DNA from: an uncultured Acidimicrobiaceae bacterium
GTDB taxonomy: Bacteria > Actinomycetota > Acidimicrobiia > Acidimicrobiales > RAAP-2
NCBI GenBank assembly: GCA_903873395.1
Contig: CAIQOJ010000105.1
Coordinates: 17,812-81,811, forward strand
Reading direction: 5' to 3'
Length of the DNA stretch: 64,000 nt
Shown here in pieces: positions 51,487-60,811 of the stretch. The notes under the pieces are model-generated. The model did no database searches. It was given only the letters and a program-made list of their open reading frames with translations, and was not told the origin of the DNA. The translations under genes were made by a program, and so were the position numbers. Numbering within the stretch: the stretch's first letter is position 1; every line of letters begins with the position of its first letter.

Positions 51487-52737
51487 TCAGTCGCCCAAAA
51501 TGACGACGGTGGCGAACGTCGACCCGTCCCGTTGCACCGTCAAACTGCACGTGGTTCCCGGCGGGTCGGCATAGATGGCCGTGGCCAACTCGGCGGCCGA
51601 TCGGACCTGGACGCCATCGACCGCCACCACGACATCACCTGGAGCCAGTCCGGCCTGTTCGCCGGCTCCGGAGGCCACGACCTGGGTCAGCGTCGCCCCC
51701 GTCTCATGGCGAGCGGCATCAGTCGCCGTCACAGCGACGGCGCCGAGTACGCCGGTGCGGACCGAACCGGCCGTGACTAGTTGAGCGACCACAGCCCGCA
51801 CCAGGTTGGTGGGTGCGAACGAGGATCGATGGCCGAGGGGTGTGGTTGATGTCGAGGCCAAGATGCCCACGGCTCGTCCCGAGCGATCCACGAGGACACT
51901 TCCCGGTTGACTGATCCGAGAAGCGGAGGCTGCATCGGTGGTGGCGAGTGCGCCCATGGTGGACGAGGTGCCGGAGGATCCGGTTCCGAGCACGGTGGCG
52001 GCAACTACGTCAATCGCCGGCCTGTTGGCTGGAGATCCTGATGATGAGACAACCACTGCGGCGGCGCCGGGAAGGGGTGTGACCTGGATGGGAGGGGCTG
52101 CCGGGAGGTCGTCGCCGATGCGTACCGCGGCCACGCCCGACCGGGCATCTTGGCCGATCACTTCCGCACTCCAGCGGGTGCCCATGGCATCTACGACGCT
52201 GATGCGCGTGGCCCCGTGCAGCAGGCTGGACATCGTGGCGATGATTCCGCCCGCCTCCACCACGAGCCCTGTTCCCGTCCGGTTTCCTCGTGGGGTGGTG
52301 ACGACAAGGCCAACCATGGATGGTCGAAGCGCACGGGTCATCGACGTCACCGGCACGTCAGTGGAAAGAGACGAGCCGTCTGGCGAGCCGTCGGCATGCT
52401 CGAGGGCAGTTGACGTCACACCCTGATCGGGCGCATTGGCTGCCACCACGGCGAATCCAGTCATCAGGCAGCCCAATGTGGCGCATGCCGCGGCAGCCCC
52501 CAAGAGCGCAGGCCGGACCCGGCCGCCGCTTCTGGCCGCAGGGCCCTGACGTCCCACCCGTGAGGGCGAGGAGGCCATCAGCAGCTCATCGCCTTGATCG
52601 CCAGCCATCTCGCGAGCGCGCTCAGAAGGATGCCGCCACAACCGATCGTCGGGAGACACCCAGCCGCGCAGCGGTGCTTCGTTCTCCCCCCACGGTTCGT
52701 CGTGAAAGCCGGGGCCCTCGTCGTCCTCGCTGTGCAC
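51487..52737 (-). CDS. Membrane-anchored HtrA-like trypsin/PDZ protein without a catalytic triad
   Basis: A 416-residue protein: cytoplasmic N-terminus (GWVSPDDRLWRHPSERARE), one span (RPALLGAAAACATLGCLMTGFAVVAA), a trypsin-like domain and a C-terminal PDZ domain (VVASGAGEQAGLAPGDVVVAVDGVQVRSAAEL). The fold landmarks are present, but the triad is not. The His motif TNNHVV reads ATMSSLLHG, the Asp position reads DARSGVAAVRI and the Ser motif NSGGPLV reads QPGSVLV. It therefore looks like a pseudoprotease sensor or chaperone. The start is GTG 52737. Confidence 0.82.
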   Translation of the reverse strand: MHSEDDEGPGFHDEPWGENEAPLRGWVSPDDRLWRHPSERAREMAGDQGDELLMASSPSRVGRQGPAARSGGRVRPALLGAAAACATLGCLMTGFAVVAANAPDQGVTSTALEHADGSPDGSSLSTDVPVTSMTRALRPSMVGLVVTTPRGNRTGTGLVVEAGGIIATMSSLLHGATRISVVDAMGTRWSAEVIGQDARSGVAAVRIGDDLPAAPPIQVTPLPGAAAVVVSSSGSPANRPAIDVVAATVLGTGSSGTSSTMGALATTDAASASRISQPGSVLVDRSGRAVGILASTSTTPLGHRSSFAPTNLVRAVVAQLVTAGSVRTGVLGAVAVTATDAARHETGATLTQVVASGAGEQAGLAPGDVVVAVDGVQVRSAAELATAIYADPPGTTCSLTVQRDGSTFATVVILGD

Positions 52738-52745
52738 GGGGTCCG

Positions 52746-52751
52746 AGGTTA
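52746..52751 (-). promoter_or_regulatory. -10 box, leaderless start of the HtrA-like gene
   Basis: TAACCT on the minus strand, 8 nt before GTG 52737. Confidence 0.45.
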
Positions 52752-52910
52752 GTGAGCGAGTCGGTCGGACGTGCGTCGCCCTGAACTGTTCGACACTGCT
52801 GTTCCTCGTTCGATGCCGAGCAACGAGAATTCAGCGGCCGTTCGCAGGACTGACAGGGCGATCACACTGGGGTGCTGGGAGCACTGATCCCGGGTGGGAT
52901 CGCTCGGCCC

Positions 52911-52916
52911 TACGAT
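52911..52916 (+). promoter_or_regulatory. -10 box, leaderless start of the mreB-like gene
   Basis: TACGAT lies 6 nt before GTG 52923 and supports this start over a frame opening at 52872. Confidence 0.5.
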
Positions 52917-52922
52917 GACACC

Positions 52923-53927
52923 GTGGCTCGAGACCTCGCCATCGACCTCGGCACGGCGAATACCCGTGTCGTCACCAAGGGCCATGGGCTGGTCCTCGAC
53001 CAGCCCACCGTCATCGCGCTCAATACCCGGACGCACGAAGTCCTGGCCGTGGGCGACGACGTCTTGGCGATGATCGGCCGGACACCGGGGTATCTCGTGG
53101 CTGTGCGTCCTCTGCGGGAAGGTGCGATCACCGACTTCGACATCACCGAGCGCACCATCCGCCTTCTCCTGCGAATGGCCGGGACTTCGAAGATGCAGCG
53201 TCCCCGGGTACTGCTGACCGTTCCCGCCGCCGTCACCTCGGTAGAGCGACGGGCTGTGCGTGAGGCTGCCCGTCGGGCCGGTGCCTCGGCTGCCCACCTC
53301 ATCGAGCAGCCCATGGCCGCAGCCATGGGGGCTGGACTGGCCATTCATGAGCCTGTCGGCAACATGGTGGTCGACGTGGGTGGTGGCACCACAGAGACGG
53401 CCGTCATCTCCTTGGGCGGGGTGGTGGCCTACCGTGCATCACGGTGCGGGGGACTCGACATGGATGCCGCCATCCAAGAGCATGTTCGCCAGCGCTACGG
53501 GGTGACCATCAGTCAAAGCACCGGCGAAGAGGTGAAGCTGGCCATCGGGTCAGCGGTGCCCTTTGCCGAACAGCTGCGCGTAGAGGTCCGGGGTCGTGAC
53601 ATCGGCACCGGAGATCCGGCCCGAGTCGTGCTGACTTCGGACGAGATCAGCGACGCGCTCGCCGAGCAGGTGGACCTGGTCATCGACACTGTGATCGGCT
53701 GCCTGGCCGATGCGCCGCCCGAACTGGCCCAAGACATCATCTACGAAGGCATCCACCTGCTTGGTGGAGGCGCCCTGCTTCATGGTCTGGCCGAGCGACT
53801 CGCTGATGCCACCGAGGTGCCGGTCCACTTGGTGGAAGACCCCATGGGTTGCGTGGCGAGGGGAGCAGGCCTGTGTCTCGAATCCTTTGACACCCTCCGA
53901 CCGATCTTTGCTGCCGCAGACGTGTGA
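52923..53927 (+). CDS. mreB: MreB/Mbl-like bacterial actin
   Basis: A 334-residue actin-fold protein. Phosphate 1 motif DLAIDLGTANTRVV, connect 1 and the LREGAITDFDITERTIRLLL segment, LLTVPAAVTSVERRAVREAARRAGA, IEQPMAAAMGAGL, phosphate 2 VVDVGGGTTETAVISLGGVV and the adenosine motif LLGGGALLHGLAERL are all present. It stands alone, without mreC, mreD or rodA nearby, so it may be an extra Mbl-type copy and not the main elongasome MreB. A filament-forming role in shape control is inferred from the family. Confidence 0.92.
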   Translation: MARDLAIDLGTANTRVVTKGHGLVLDQPTVIALNTRTHEVLAVGDDVLAMIGRTPGYLVAVRPLREGAITDFDITERTIRLLLRMAGTSKMQRPRVLLTVPAAVTSVERRAVREAARRAGASAAHLIEQPMAAAMGAGLAIHEPVGNMVVDVGGGTTETAVISLGGVVAYRASRCGGLDMDAAIQEHVRQRYGVTISQSTGEEVKLAIGSAVPFAEQLRVEVRGRDIGTGDPARVVLTSDEISDALAEQVDLVIDTVIGCLADAPPELAQDIIYEGIHLLGGGALLHGLAERLADATEVPVHLVEDPMGCVARGAGLCLESFDTLRPIFAAADV

Positions 53928-53970
53928 CCTGCGGCCCGTGGCCTGAAGACGCGCTGGCTGACGACTCAGA

Positions 53971-54021
53971 GGCATGAGCCGCTCGGACGCATGAGCCACG
54001 CGACCTCATGAGCCACTCGGT
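53971..54021. repeat. Three degenerate 17-bp repeats between convergent genes
   Basis: Units around CATGAGCCxCTCGG at 53971-53987, 53988-54004 and 54005-54021, between the mreB-like stop and the end of the HEAT-repeat gene. Confidence 0.6.
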
Positions 54022-54029
54022 TCAACGAA

Positions 54030-54638
54030 CTACTCGACGGCCATGAGGTCTTCAGCCACCTGGCGGACCTGCCAATCCCGGTCCTCGAGGCACCGTTGCA
54101 GAGCGGCATCAACCTCGGGTCCATCGAATGCGGCAAGAGCGACGGCCGCACGGCGTCGGATGGCTGGCTTGTCCTCGAGCGCGGCGAGCACCGCTGGTAG
54201 ACCTCGTGGGTCGCCGATTGCTCCGAGCGCGGCTACGGCCGCCTCGCGACACAATGGATCGGCGTGCCCTCCAGTACGGGCCGAGAGGCCGGCGAGCATC
54301 TCAACGGCACCAGGGTCCTCTCGCTCACCGAGCGCCCAGGCCGCCATCTCGACAACGGAAGCATCTGCGTCGCTCAGGGCGCCGAGAAGGACGACACCGG
54401 GCATGCGAGCCCCGACTTCGCAGCCTCGACGGCGGACAGCCGCGTCAGAGTCGAGCAATGCTGTGGTGACGTCCTCCTCGGTCAGTGCGCCGAGTCGTTC
54501 GAGCGCACCCAACGCAGTTGCCCGCACGGTGCCGACCGGGTCGTCCCTGCCCTCCTGCGCCGTTGCTACGTCCCCGGTGTAGCCAGCCAGGGCGACGGCT
54601 CGACGGCGGTCGGTGACATCGGGTTTGTCGGGTTCCAT
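54030..54638 (-). CDS. HEAT-repeat (PBS-lyase type) protein
   Basis: A 202-residue all-helical repeat protein. Units such as DDPVGTVRATALGALERLGAL, DSDAAVRRRGCEVGARM, DADASVVEMAAWALGEREDPGAVEML, PLCREAAVAALGAIGDPRGLPAVLAAL and KPAIRRRAAVALAAFDGPEVDAAL show the PBS-lyase HEAT pattern with Asp-x-x-x-Val-Arg starts. It is likely a protein-binding scaffold. The ATG at 54638 is chosen because the sequence upstream lacks repeat character. It is divergent from the YlbL gene, with starts about 35 bp apart. Confidence 0.82.
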   Translation of the reverse strand: MEPDKPDVTDRRRAVALAGYTGDVATAQEGRDDPVGTVRATALGALERLGALTEEDVTTALLDSDAAVRRRGCEVGARMPGVVLLGALSDADASVVEMAAWALGEREDPGAVEMLAGLSARTGGHADPLCREAAVAALGAIGDPRGLPAVLAALEDKPAIRRRAAVALAAFDGPEVDAALQRCLEDRDWQVRQVAEDLMAVE

Positions 54639-54673
54639 GGCAGGCTGCACCGCACCACTATGACTGAGCGCCA

Positions 54674-55879
54674 ATGATCGAGCACAACGGCGGATCTGGC
54701 GATGCACCGGTGCCCGAGGAAGCCGTCCGTCCTCGTGGCGCTGCAATGCACGCTGGAACACCGCCACAACAGGTTGGAACATCGGGAGATGAAGACCGAG
54801 CCGAACCTCGGCGACGCCGGCTTCGTTGGTGGGTCTGGGTCCCCGGTCTTCTGGTCCTGGTGGCCGTTGCTGTGGCCTCTCGGATCGATCTCCAGTACTA
54901 CGCGATCCAGCCGGGCTCGGCTCAGTCGGTCCAGCAGTTCATTACGGTCCCGCCGGATAAGAGTCAGCCGGTCACCCATCCGGTGTTGCTGACCGATGTG
55001 CAACTGGCCCGCGTGTCCGCACTGACGTATCTCTTCTTCAAAGCGCAGCCGAACACCGAGCTCTACCCCTTGCCCGCCGTCACCGGAGGGACAGATCCGA
55101 GTGAACTTGCTGCTCAAGGTGACCTGCAGATGTCACAAGCCATCGCCTCGGCCAAGACGGCTGCCCTCCGTCACCTTGGCTACCAGGTGCCGGCCGTCCC
55201 GGCCGGTGCGGTTATCGCCGGTACGTTCCCGGGCACCCCGGCCAATGGCGTACTCCATGTGGGTGACGTGGTGGTCGCACTCGATGGGCATCCCACGCTG
55301 ACAGCACGGGCCTTGACCGATGCACTTTCGGCTCATCACCCAGGCCAGACAGTGGTGTTCAGCGTTCGGAAAGGCGGAACAGGATCACCCGTTCCGGTCT
55401 CGATCACCCTGCGGGCCACCAAGGTGACGGTGGGCGGCGTGTCCCTCACATTGGACCTCGGTATTCAGCCCGAGGACCAGGTGACCTACTCCTATCCGTT
55501 CCCAGTGAAGATCTCAGTGCCCGACATCGGCGGCCCGTCGGCGGGGCTGGCGCTCACGCTCGGGATCATCGATGCACTCGATGGCGGATCGCTGACCGGA
55601 GGGAAGACGGTGGCCGCCACCGGGACCATCGACGCAGCCGGGATGGTCGGTGACGTCGGCGGTGTCCCTCAAAAGACGGTGGCCGTCGAAAAGGGAGGTG
55701 CATCGATCTTCCTCGTCCCGTCGGTCGAGCGTGCAGCGGCCGAGTCGAAGGCACGACCGGGCCTCCACGTCTATGCCGTGCGCACGCTCGATGAGGCAAT
55801 CCATGTGCTCGAAGCGAATGGCGGGCACCTCGGCGAGGTCCGCACTGCAGCAGCGCTGTCCAGTGCTGGTGCGGGATGA
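54674..55879 (+). CDS. YlbL-type PDZ and Lon-like (S16) membrane protease
   Basis: A 401-residue protein: basic N-terminus, one membrane span (WWVWVPGLLVLVAVAVASRI), an extracytoplasmic region starting with LQYYAIQPGSAQSVQQFI, a PDZ domain (IAGTFPGTPANGVLHVGDVVVALDGHPTL) and a C-terminal Lon protease domain. The Ser-Lys dyad is intact: Ser289 in DIGGPSAGLALTLGIID and Lys334 in GVPQKTVAVEKG, with GTIDAAGMVGDVGG between them. YlbL is a cell-envelope quality-control protease in Gram-positive bacteria. The DivIVA-like gene follows on the same strand. Confidence 0.9.
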   Translation: MIEHNGGSGDAPVPEEAVRPRGAAMHAGTPPQQVGTSGDEDRAEPRRRRLRWWVWVPGLLVLVAVAVASRIDLQYYAIQPGSAQSVQQFITVPPDKSQPVTHPVLLTDVQLARVSALTYLFFKAQPNTELYPLPAVTGGTDPSELAAQGDLQMSQAIASAKTAALRHLGYQVPAVPAGAVIAGTFPGTPANGVLHVGDVVVALDGHPTLTARALTDALSAHHPGQTVVFSVRKGGTGSPVPVSITLRATKVTVGGVSLTLDLGIQPEDQVTYSYPFPVKISVPDIGGPSAGLALTLGIIDALDGGSLTGGKTVAATGTIDAAGMVGDVGGVPQKTVAVEKGGASIFLVPSVERAAAESKARPGLHVYAVRTLDEAIHVLEANGGHLGEVRTAAALSSAGAG

Positions 55880-55902
55880 GCCGATTGGTGACCGAGCAGT
55901 CG

Positions 55903-55908
55903 TAGGCT
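55903..55908 (+). promoter_or_regulatory. -10 box, leaderless start of the DivIVA-like gene
   Basis: TAGGCT lies 7 nt before ATG 55916. Confidence 0.55.
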
Positions 55909-55915
55909 CTCACTC

Positions 55916-57859
55916 ATGCCCGAGGATCGTCGGATGACCATCAGCTCCTCGTCCCCCCTCACCCCGGACGACGTCGCCCGGCATACCTTTGCCTCGGTCC
56001 GCCGAGGCTTCGACCCAGGTGAAGTTCGGGACTATCTCGAGTCGATCGCTGCAGCCCTACGAGCCACGAGCGAGCTCGAACAGGATCTTCGTGATCAGGT
56101 GGCCGATGCCGAGCACCGTGCGGCCAACCCGGTCATCGACCAGGTGACGCTCACTGAAGCCGTTGGCAAGGAAACCGCCCGAGTTCTGATCAGCGCCAAC
56201 GAGGCGGCCGCCGAGAAGGTGGCTAACGCCGAGGCCGAGGCTTCTCGCATGCTGGCCGAAGCCACGGAGCGTTCCGAGCGGATGCTGGCCGAGGCGCAAG
56301 AGACGTCTGATCAGGCCCAGACGAGGGCCGACGCCCTTTTGGCCGAGCGCACCGCGGAGGCTGAAGCGGTTGCCGCCGAGCTGCGCCAGCGGACCGATGC
56401 ACAGGTTGCTGAAGCGATCGAGGCGGCCCGTGCTGAGGCATCAGCTCAGGTGGAGCGGGCTCGTGACGAGGGTCGGACCATGGTCGAAGAGGCCCAGCAG
56501 CTCCGCGCCCGTGTCTTGGCCGATCTTGGCCGTCGTCGCAAGGTCCTGCATGTGCAGCTTGAACAGATGCGTGCCGGACGTGACCGCATGGAAGAGGCCC
56601 TGTCCGACGTGCGCCGTTCGATGGACGACATCGCCGATGACCTAGCCGCCGCAGAGGACAGTGCTCGCGTTGCGGCCGAGGTGGCAGGACGTGAAGCGTC
56701 TGTGCGCACCGCCGAGGAACTCTCTGATGAAGAGATCGTCGCCCTGTCCGAGGAGACCCCTGTGACAGGTGCTGACCCTGTGGTGCCTGGCGGGTCTGAT
56801 GAACCTGACACCGCCCAACCTGACACCGCCCAACCTGAGGTGGCCGAACCTGAGGTGGCTGAGCCTGCAGTCGTCGAGGCCGACTTGGTCGAGGATGGTG
56901 CTGATCGATCCGAAGACGGCTCTACAAGTTCCGAGGTAGATGCCCTCTTCGCCAAACTCCGTGCCGCCCAAGAACCGGTTGCTGACGAGGTCGATGGCGT
57001 CACGGTGGCACCCGACAAGTCCACTCAAGGGGCCTCTGAGGCTGAACCACCCGAAACCAAGGCGTCCAAGCCAGCCAAGGCGGCGAAGCGAACCAAGCCC
57101 GTACAGGCCGAAGCGGCTGCTGCTGCCACTGCGGCAGCAGCGGCCGGAGCCGCAGCAGCCGATGCTGAACCCGAGCCCGAAGGCCCACCTGACGGACGGG
57201 ATCCACGTGCCATCGGGCGGGACGATGCCATCGGCCCCATCGTCACCGGTCTGGCTCGCAGGCTCAAGCGCAATCTTCAAGACGAGCAGAACGAACTGCT
57301 GGACCGCTTGCGGGGCAAGGGCGTCACTTGGTCCACCGATCTGCTTCCCGATGAGGTGGAGCACGTTGATGGTGTGGCCACGTCGGCACTCCCATTTCTC
57401 GAAGAAGCCGCCGAAGCCGGTGCGCTCTTCGCTGGAGGATCGAAGAAGCGTCCCAGCACCGACGAACTGTTGGGCGTTGCCCATGAACTGGCGGAGTCTG
57501 TGGTGGGCCCCCTTCGTAAGCGCCTCGGAGCCTCGGATGGGGTCGATCCCGCCGACGAACCAGCAGTGCACGAGCACGTGGGCTCCGCCTTCCGTGAGTG
57601 GAAGGGCGAACGCATCGAAGGCATGGCCGCCGATGCGGTCATCGAAGCCTTCTCGATGGGGACCGTGGCTGCTGCCGATCGTGATGGACCTGGCCTGGTC
57701 TGGGTTGCCGTGGCCCATGCAGGCGAGACCCCTTGTCCCGACTGCGAGGACAACGGACTGGCCGACCCACAGGCGCCTGGTGCGGATTTCGCTACCGGCC
57801 ATGCTCATCCGCCCGCGCATCCGGGCTGCCGATGCGTACTCGCCCTGCCCGCCACCTAG
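55916..57859 (+). CDS. DivIVA-like coiled-coil protein with phage-head-type Cys/His C-terminus
   Basis: A 647-residue protein. Residues 13-50 (SPLTPDDVARHTFASVRRGFDPGEVRDYLE) match the DivIVA lipid-binding motif. Residues 55-265 are a long Ala/Glu/Arg coiled coil. Residues about 285-435 are low complexity with EPDTAQP/EVAEP repeats and an Ala-rich stretch. Residues 440-600 form a predicted folded, helical region. The end carries GETPCPDCEDNG (Cys607, Cys610) and GHAHPPAHPGCRC (Cys638, Cys640), the motif that closes Mu F / SPP1 gp7-type phage head-morphogenesis proteins. DivIVA proteins organise polar growth; the tail is unexpected. The gene lies between the YlbL and UPF0182 genes. Confidence 0.8.
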   Translation: MPEDRRMTISSSSPLTPDDVARHTFASVRRGFDPGEVRDYLESIAAALRATSELEQDLRDQVADAEHRAANPVIDQVTLTEAVGKETARVLISANEAAAEKVANAEAEASRMLAEATERSERMLAEAQETSDQAQTRADALLAERTAEAEAVAAELRQRTDAQVAEAIEAARAEASAQVERARDEGRTMVEEAQQLRARVLADLGRRRKVLHVQLEQMRAGRDRMEEALSDVRRSMDDIADDLAAAEDSARVAAEVAGREASVRTAEELSDEEIVALSEETPVTGADPVVPGGSDEPDTAQPDTAQPEVAEPEVAEPAVVEADLVEDGADRSEDGSTSSEVDALFAKLRAAQEPVADEVDGVTVAPDKSTQGASEAEPPETKASKPAKAAKRTKPVQAEAAAAATAAAAAGAAAADAEPEPEGPPDGRDPRAIGRDDAIGPIVTGLARRLKRNLQDEQNELLDRLRGKGVTWSTDLLPDEVEHVDGVATSALPFLEEAAEAGALFAGGSKKRPSTDELLGVAHELAESVVGPLRKRLGASDGVDPADEPAVHEHVGSAFREWKGERIEGMAADAVIEAFSMGTVAAADRDGPGLVWVAVAHAGETPCPDCEDNGLADPQAPGADFATGHAHPPAHPGCRCVLALPAT

Positions 57860-57862
57860 GCT
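57857..57862 (+). promoter_or_regulatory. -10 box, leaderless start of the UPF0182 gene
   Basis: TAGGCT lies 6 nt before GTG 57869. The box contains the TAG stop codon of the upstream DivIVA-like gene. Confidence 0.5.
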
Positions 57863-57868
57863 GACCGC

Positions 57869-60811
57869 GTGCGAACCCCAAGCGACATGCCGGCTGCCCC
57901 GGCGAGCCCGCGGCCGGCGGGTCGACGTCGTCGACGCGCCCTCATCGTGGCGGCGGTGGTACTGGTCGTGGTCTTCGCCTCGTTCCGGACCTTCGCCATC
58001 TTCTACACCGATGCGCTGTGGTTCTCCTCGGTGGCGCTCCACTCGGTGTGGTGGAAGTTGTTCACAGTCAAAGTCGGCCTCATGGCCGCCTTCAGCGCCA
58101 TCTTCGCCGTCTTACTCCTGGTAAGCCTGCTCGTTGCCGAGCGCCTGGCTCCTCGTGGCCCCGCAGTCGACGCTGAGGACGATTTCGTCACGCGCTATCG
58201 GGACGTCGTTGGCCCCTATGCCCGGTGGTTGCGGGCGACCGTCGTGGTCATCCTTTCGCTCATCATCGGCTCACAGGCCATGGGGCAGTGGCAGGCCTGG
58301 CTCCTTTTCCGGAATGCCTCCACCTTCCCGGCCAGTGATCCCCAGTTCCACCGCAATGTCGGCTACTTCGTCTTCACTCTGCCGTTCCAGCAGTTCCTCG
58401 TGCACTGGACCCTGATCGCACTGATCATCGTCTTGTTAGTCACGACGCTCAGCCACTATTTGAACGGCGGCATCCGCCTCCAAGGGGCTGGGCCTCGGGT
58501 ACGCCCGGCGGTAAAGGCTCATCTGTCGGTCATCCTCGGGCTGATCGCCATCGTCAAGGCCGTCGGGTACTACTTGGCTCGCTACAGCCTGGACCTCTCC
58601 TCCAACGGGTACGTACAAGGCGCTGGTTACACCGACGTGCATGCTCGAATACCGGCACTGCAGTTGCTGATCATGGTGTCGTTGGCTGCTGCGGCACTAC
58701 TGATCTACAACATCCGCCGCAAGGGATGGGCCCTGCCGATCTTGGGTGTGGGCCTCTGGTTCCTGGTGGCGCTGACCGCCGGCACCATCTATCCGGCCGT
58801 GGTTCAGGCCTTCAAGGTCAATCCAGCTCAGAACACACTTGAGCGCCCGTATATCCAGCGCAACATCGATGCGACTCGGACTGCCATGGGCATCACTGAC
58901 GTGAAGTCGACCCCCTATGCAGCGTCGTCGAATCTTTCTGCCACTCAGTTGTCGGCTAGCAGCGACACGCTGGCCAATGTCCGCCTATGGGACCCGCTCC
59001 AGACCCAACCGACCTACGACAAGCTCCAAGACATCCGGTCCTACTACCAGTTCAACCATTTGGCCATCGATCGCTACAAGGTCAACGGTTCCCAGACGCC
59101 GACGGTTGTCGGTGTGCGCGAGATCAACGATCAGGACCTCCCCTCGAACTCCTGGGTCAACACCACCCTTCAGTACACCCATGGCTACGGCATGATCGTG
59201 TCGCCGGCCAATCAGGTGACCTCTAATGGCGATCCACAGTTCGCCGTGGGTGAAGTGCCACCTGTGTCGACGAACGGACTGCCTCCGGTTACGCAGCCAT
59301 CGGTCTATTTCGGCCTCAACAATGCGGGCTACGTGGTGGCAAACACCAAGCAGCCCGAGATCGACTACCAGTTGACCAATGGCTCGAACGTCGAGACCCA
59401 CTACGCGGGCAGTGGCGGAGTCCAACTGAAGTCGTTCTTCGACCAGGTGATGTTCGCTGTTCGGTTCAACGACATCAATCTGCTGATCTCGGACCAGATC
59501 ACCAACAAATCTCGGCTCATGTTCGACCGGGCAGTACAGGCCCGAGTGGCCAAGGCCGCCCCGTTCTTGAGCCTCGATGCCGACCCGTATCCGGTGCTCC
59601 TCGGTGGTCATATCGAATGGATCCAGGACGCCTACACGTCATCGGCCAACTATCCCTATGCGCAGAACGCCGATGCCGCAGCACTCAGCCAGGGGAGTGG
59701 GCTGCCCGGAACGTTCAACTACGTACGCAACTCCGTCAAGGTGCTCGTGGACGCCTACACGGGCAAGATGACCTTCTACGTCATGGATCCGACGGACCCC
59801 ATCATCCAGACGTACGAGAAGGCCTTCCCGGAGATGTTCACCCCGGCCTCAAAGATGTCCGCCGAACTGCGCGACCACCTGCGCTATCCCGAGGACTTCT
59901 TCACCGTGCAGGCCACGATGTACGGGAAATACCACATCACCAAGGCGCAGAGCTTCTACAGCGCCGCCGACGCATGGGCCCTGTCGCCAGATCCCGGCTC
60001 AGGACAGCCGGCGCAAGCTCTGGCCACGACGCAGACGGTCAACGCTCAGGGACAGGTCGTCTCCACTGGCCAAGTTGTGCGCATGGCGCCCGTGTATCAA
60101 GAGCTCCAGATCCCTGGTGATCCAGGTCAATCCTTCAGCCTCCTTAACGCCTTTGTCCCGGTGTCGTCGGCAAGCCAGATCCAGACGCTGTCGGGCTTCA
60201 TGATTGCTGGCTCTGACCCGGGTCACTACGGCCAGCTCCATATGTTCGTCACGCCTCGGGACAACCCGGTCAATGGGCCAGCCATCGTGGCCGCCAAGAT
60301 CGATGCGACCCCAACCGTGTCGGGGCAGATCTCGCTTCTCAACCAGAACGGTTCGACGGTCCTGCTCGGGAACGTGCTGATGATTCCGGTGGCCAACTCA
60401 CTCCTCTACGTCCAGCCGCTGTATGTGGCCTCGTCCCGCAACGCGTTCCCCGAACTTCAGCGGGTCATCGCCGTCTACGGCAACCAGCCCGCCGCCATCG
60501 GCACGAGCTTGTCGGATGCGCTGACCAAGCTGTTCAGTGCACCAGTGTCCACCGCCCCAGGCAACACGTCGACCCCCGGCACACTCTCCCCACAGGCTCG
60601 TTCTCTGCTGGCCCAGGCCCAGGCCTCGTATGCCCAGGCTCAAGCCGACCTCAAGGCTGGGAACCTCGGTGCCTATCAGAACGACATCAACTCGGCTTCG
60701 GCAAGCATGCAGGCTCTCGGCACTCTGACCGGGGTGGCCTCCGCTCCAGGTGCGTCGACCGCGACCACCACGACCAACCCGGCGACTGGATTGGGCGGGC
60801 TCGGGGCCTAA
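57869..60811 (+). CDS. UPF0182 family membrane protein
   Basis: A 980-residue member of UPF0182 (COG1615), a family of large actinobacterial membrane proteins without known function. The N-terminal third has seven or so spans (IVAAVVLVVVFASFRTFAIFY, VGLMAAFSAIFAVLLLVSLLV, WLRATVVVILSLIIGSQAM and others). The rest is a large extracellular domain with the family segments NPAQNTLERPYIQRNIDATR, LWDPLQTQPTYDKLQDIRSYYQF, YTHGYGMIVSPANQV and VYQELQIPGDPGQSFSLLNAFVP. The C-terminal Ala/Gln-rich stretch (QARSLLAQAQASYAQAQADL) is a short coiled coil. Tandem repeats cover its stop codon. Confidence 0.93.
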   Translation: MRTPSDMPAAPASPRPAGRRRRRALIVAAVVLVVVFASFRTFAIFYTDALWFSSVALHSVWWKLFTVKVGLMAAFSAIFAVLLLVSLLVAERLAPRGPAVDAEDDFVTRYRDVVGPYARWLRATVVVILSLIIGSQAMGQWQAWLLFRNASTFPASDPQFHRNVGYFVFTLPFQQFLVHWTLIALIIVLLVTTLSHYLNGGIRLQGAGPRVRPAVKAHLSVILGLIAIVKAVGYYLARYSLDLSSNGYVQGAGYTDVHARIPALQLLIMVSLAAAALLIYNIRRKGWALPILGVGLWFLVALTAGTIYPAVVQAFKVNPAQNTLERPYIQRNIDATRTAMGITDVKSTPYAASSNLSATQLSASSDTLANVRLWDPLQTQPTYDKLQDIRSYYQFNHLAIDRYKVNGSQTPTVVGVREINDQDLPSNSWVNTTLQYTHGYGMIVSPANQVTSNGDPQFAVGEVPPVSTNGLPPVTQPSVYFGLNNAGYVVANTKQPEIDYQLTNGSNVETHYAGSGGVQLKSFFDQVMFAVRFNDINLLISDQITNKSRLMFDRAVQARVAKAAPFLSLDADPYPVLLGGHIEWIQDAYTSSANYPYAQNADAAALSQGSGLPGTFNYVRNSVKVLVDAYTGKMTFYVMDPTDPIIQTYEKAFPEMFTPASKMSAELRDHLRYPEDFFTVQATMYGKYHITKAQSFYSAADAWALSPDPGSGQPAQALATTQTVNAQGQVVSTGQVVRMAPVYQELQIPGDPGQSFSLLNAFVPVSSASQIQTLSGFMIAGSDPGHYGQLHMFVTPRDNPVNGPAIVAAKIDATPTVSGQISLLNQNGSTVLLGNVLMIPVANSLLYVQPLYVASSRNAFPELQRVIAVYGNQPAAIGTSLSDALTKLFSAPVSTAPGNTSTPGTLSPQARSLLAQAQASYAQAQADLKAGNLGAYQNDINSASASMQALGTLTGVASAPGASTATTTTNPATGLGGLGA

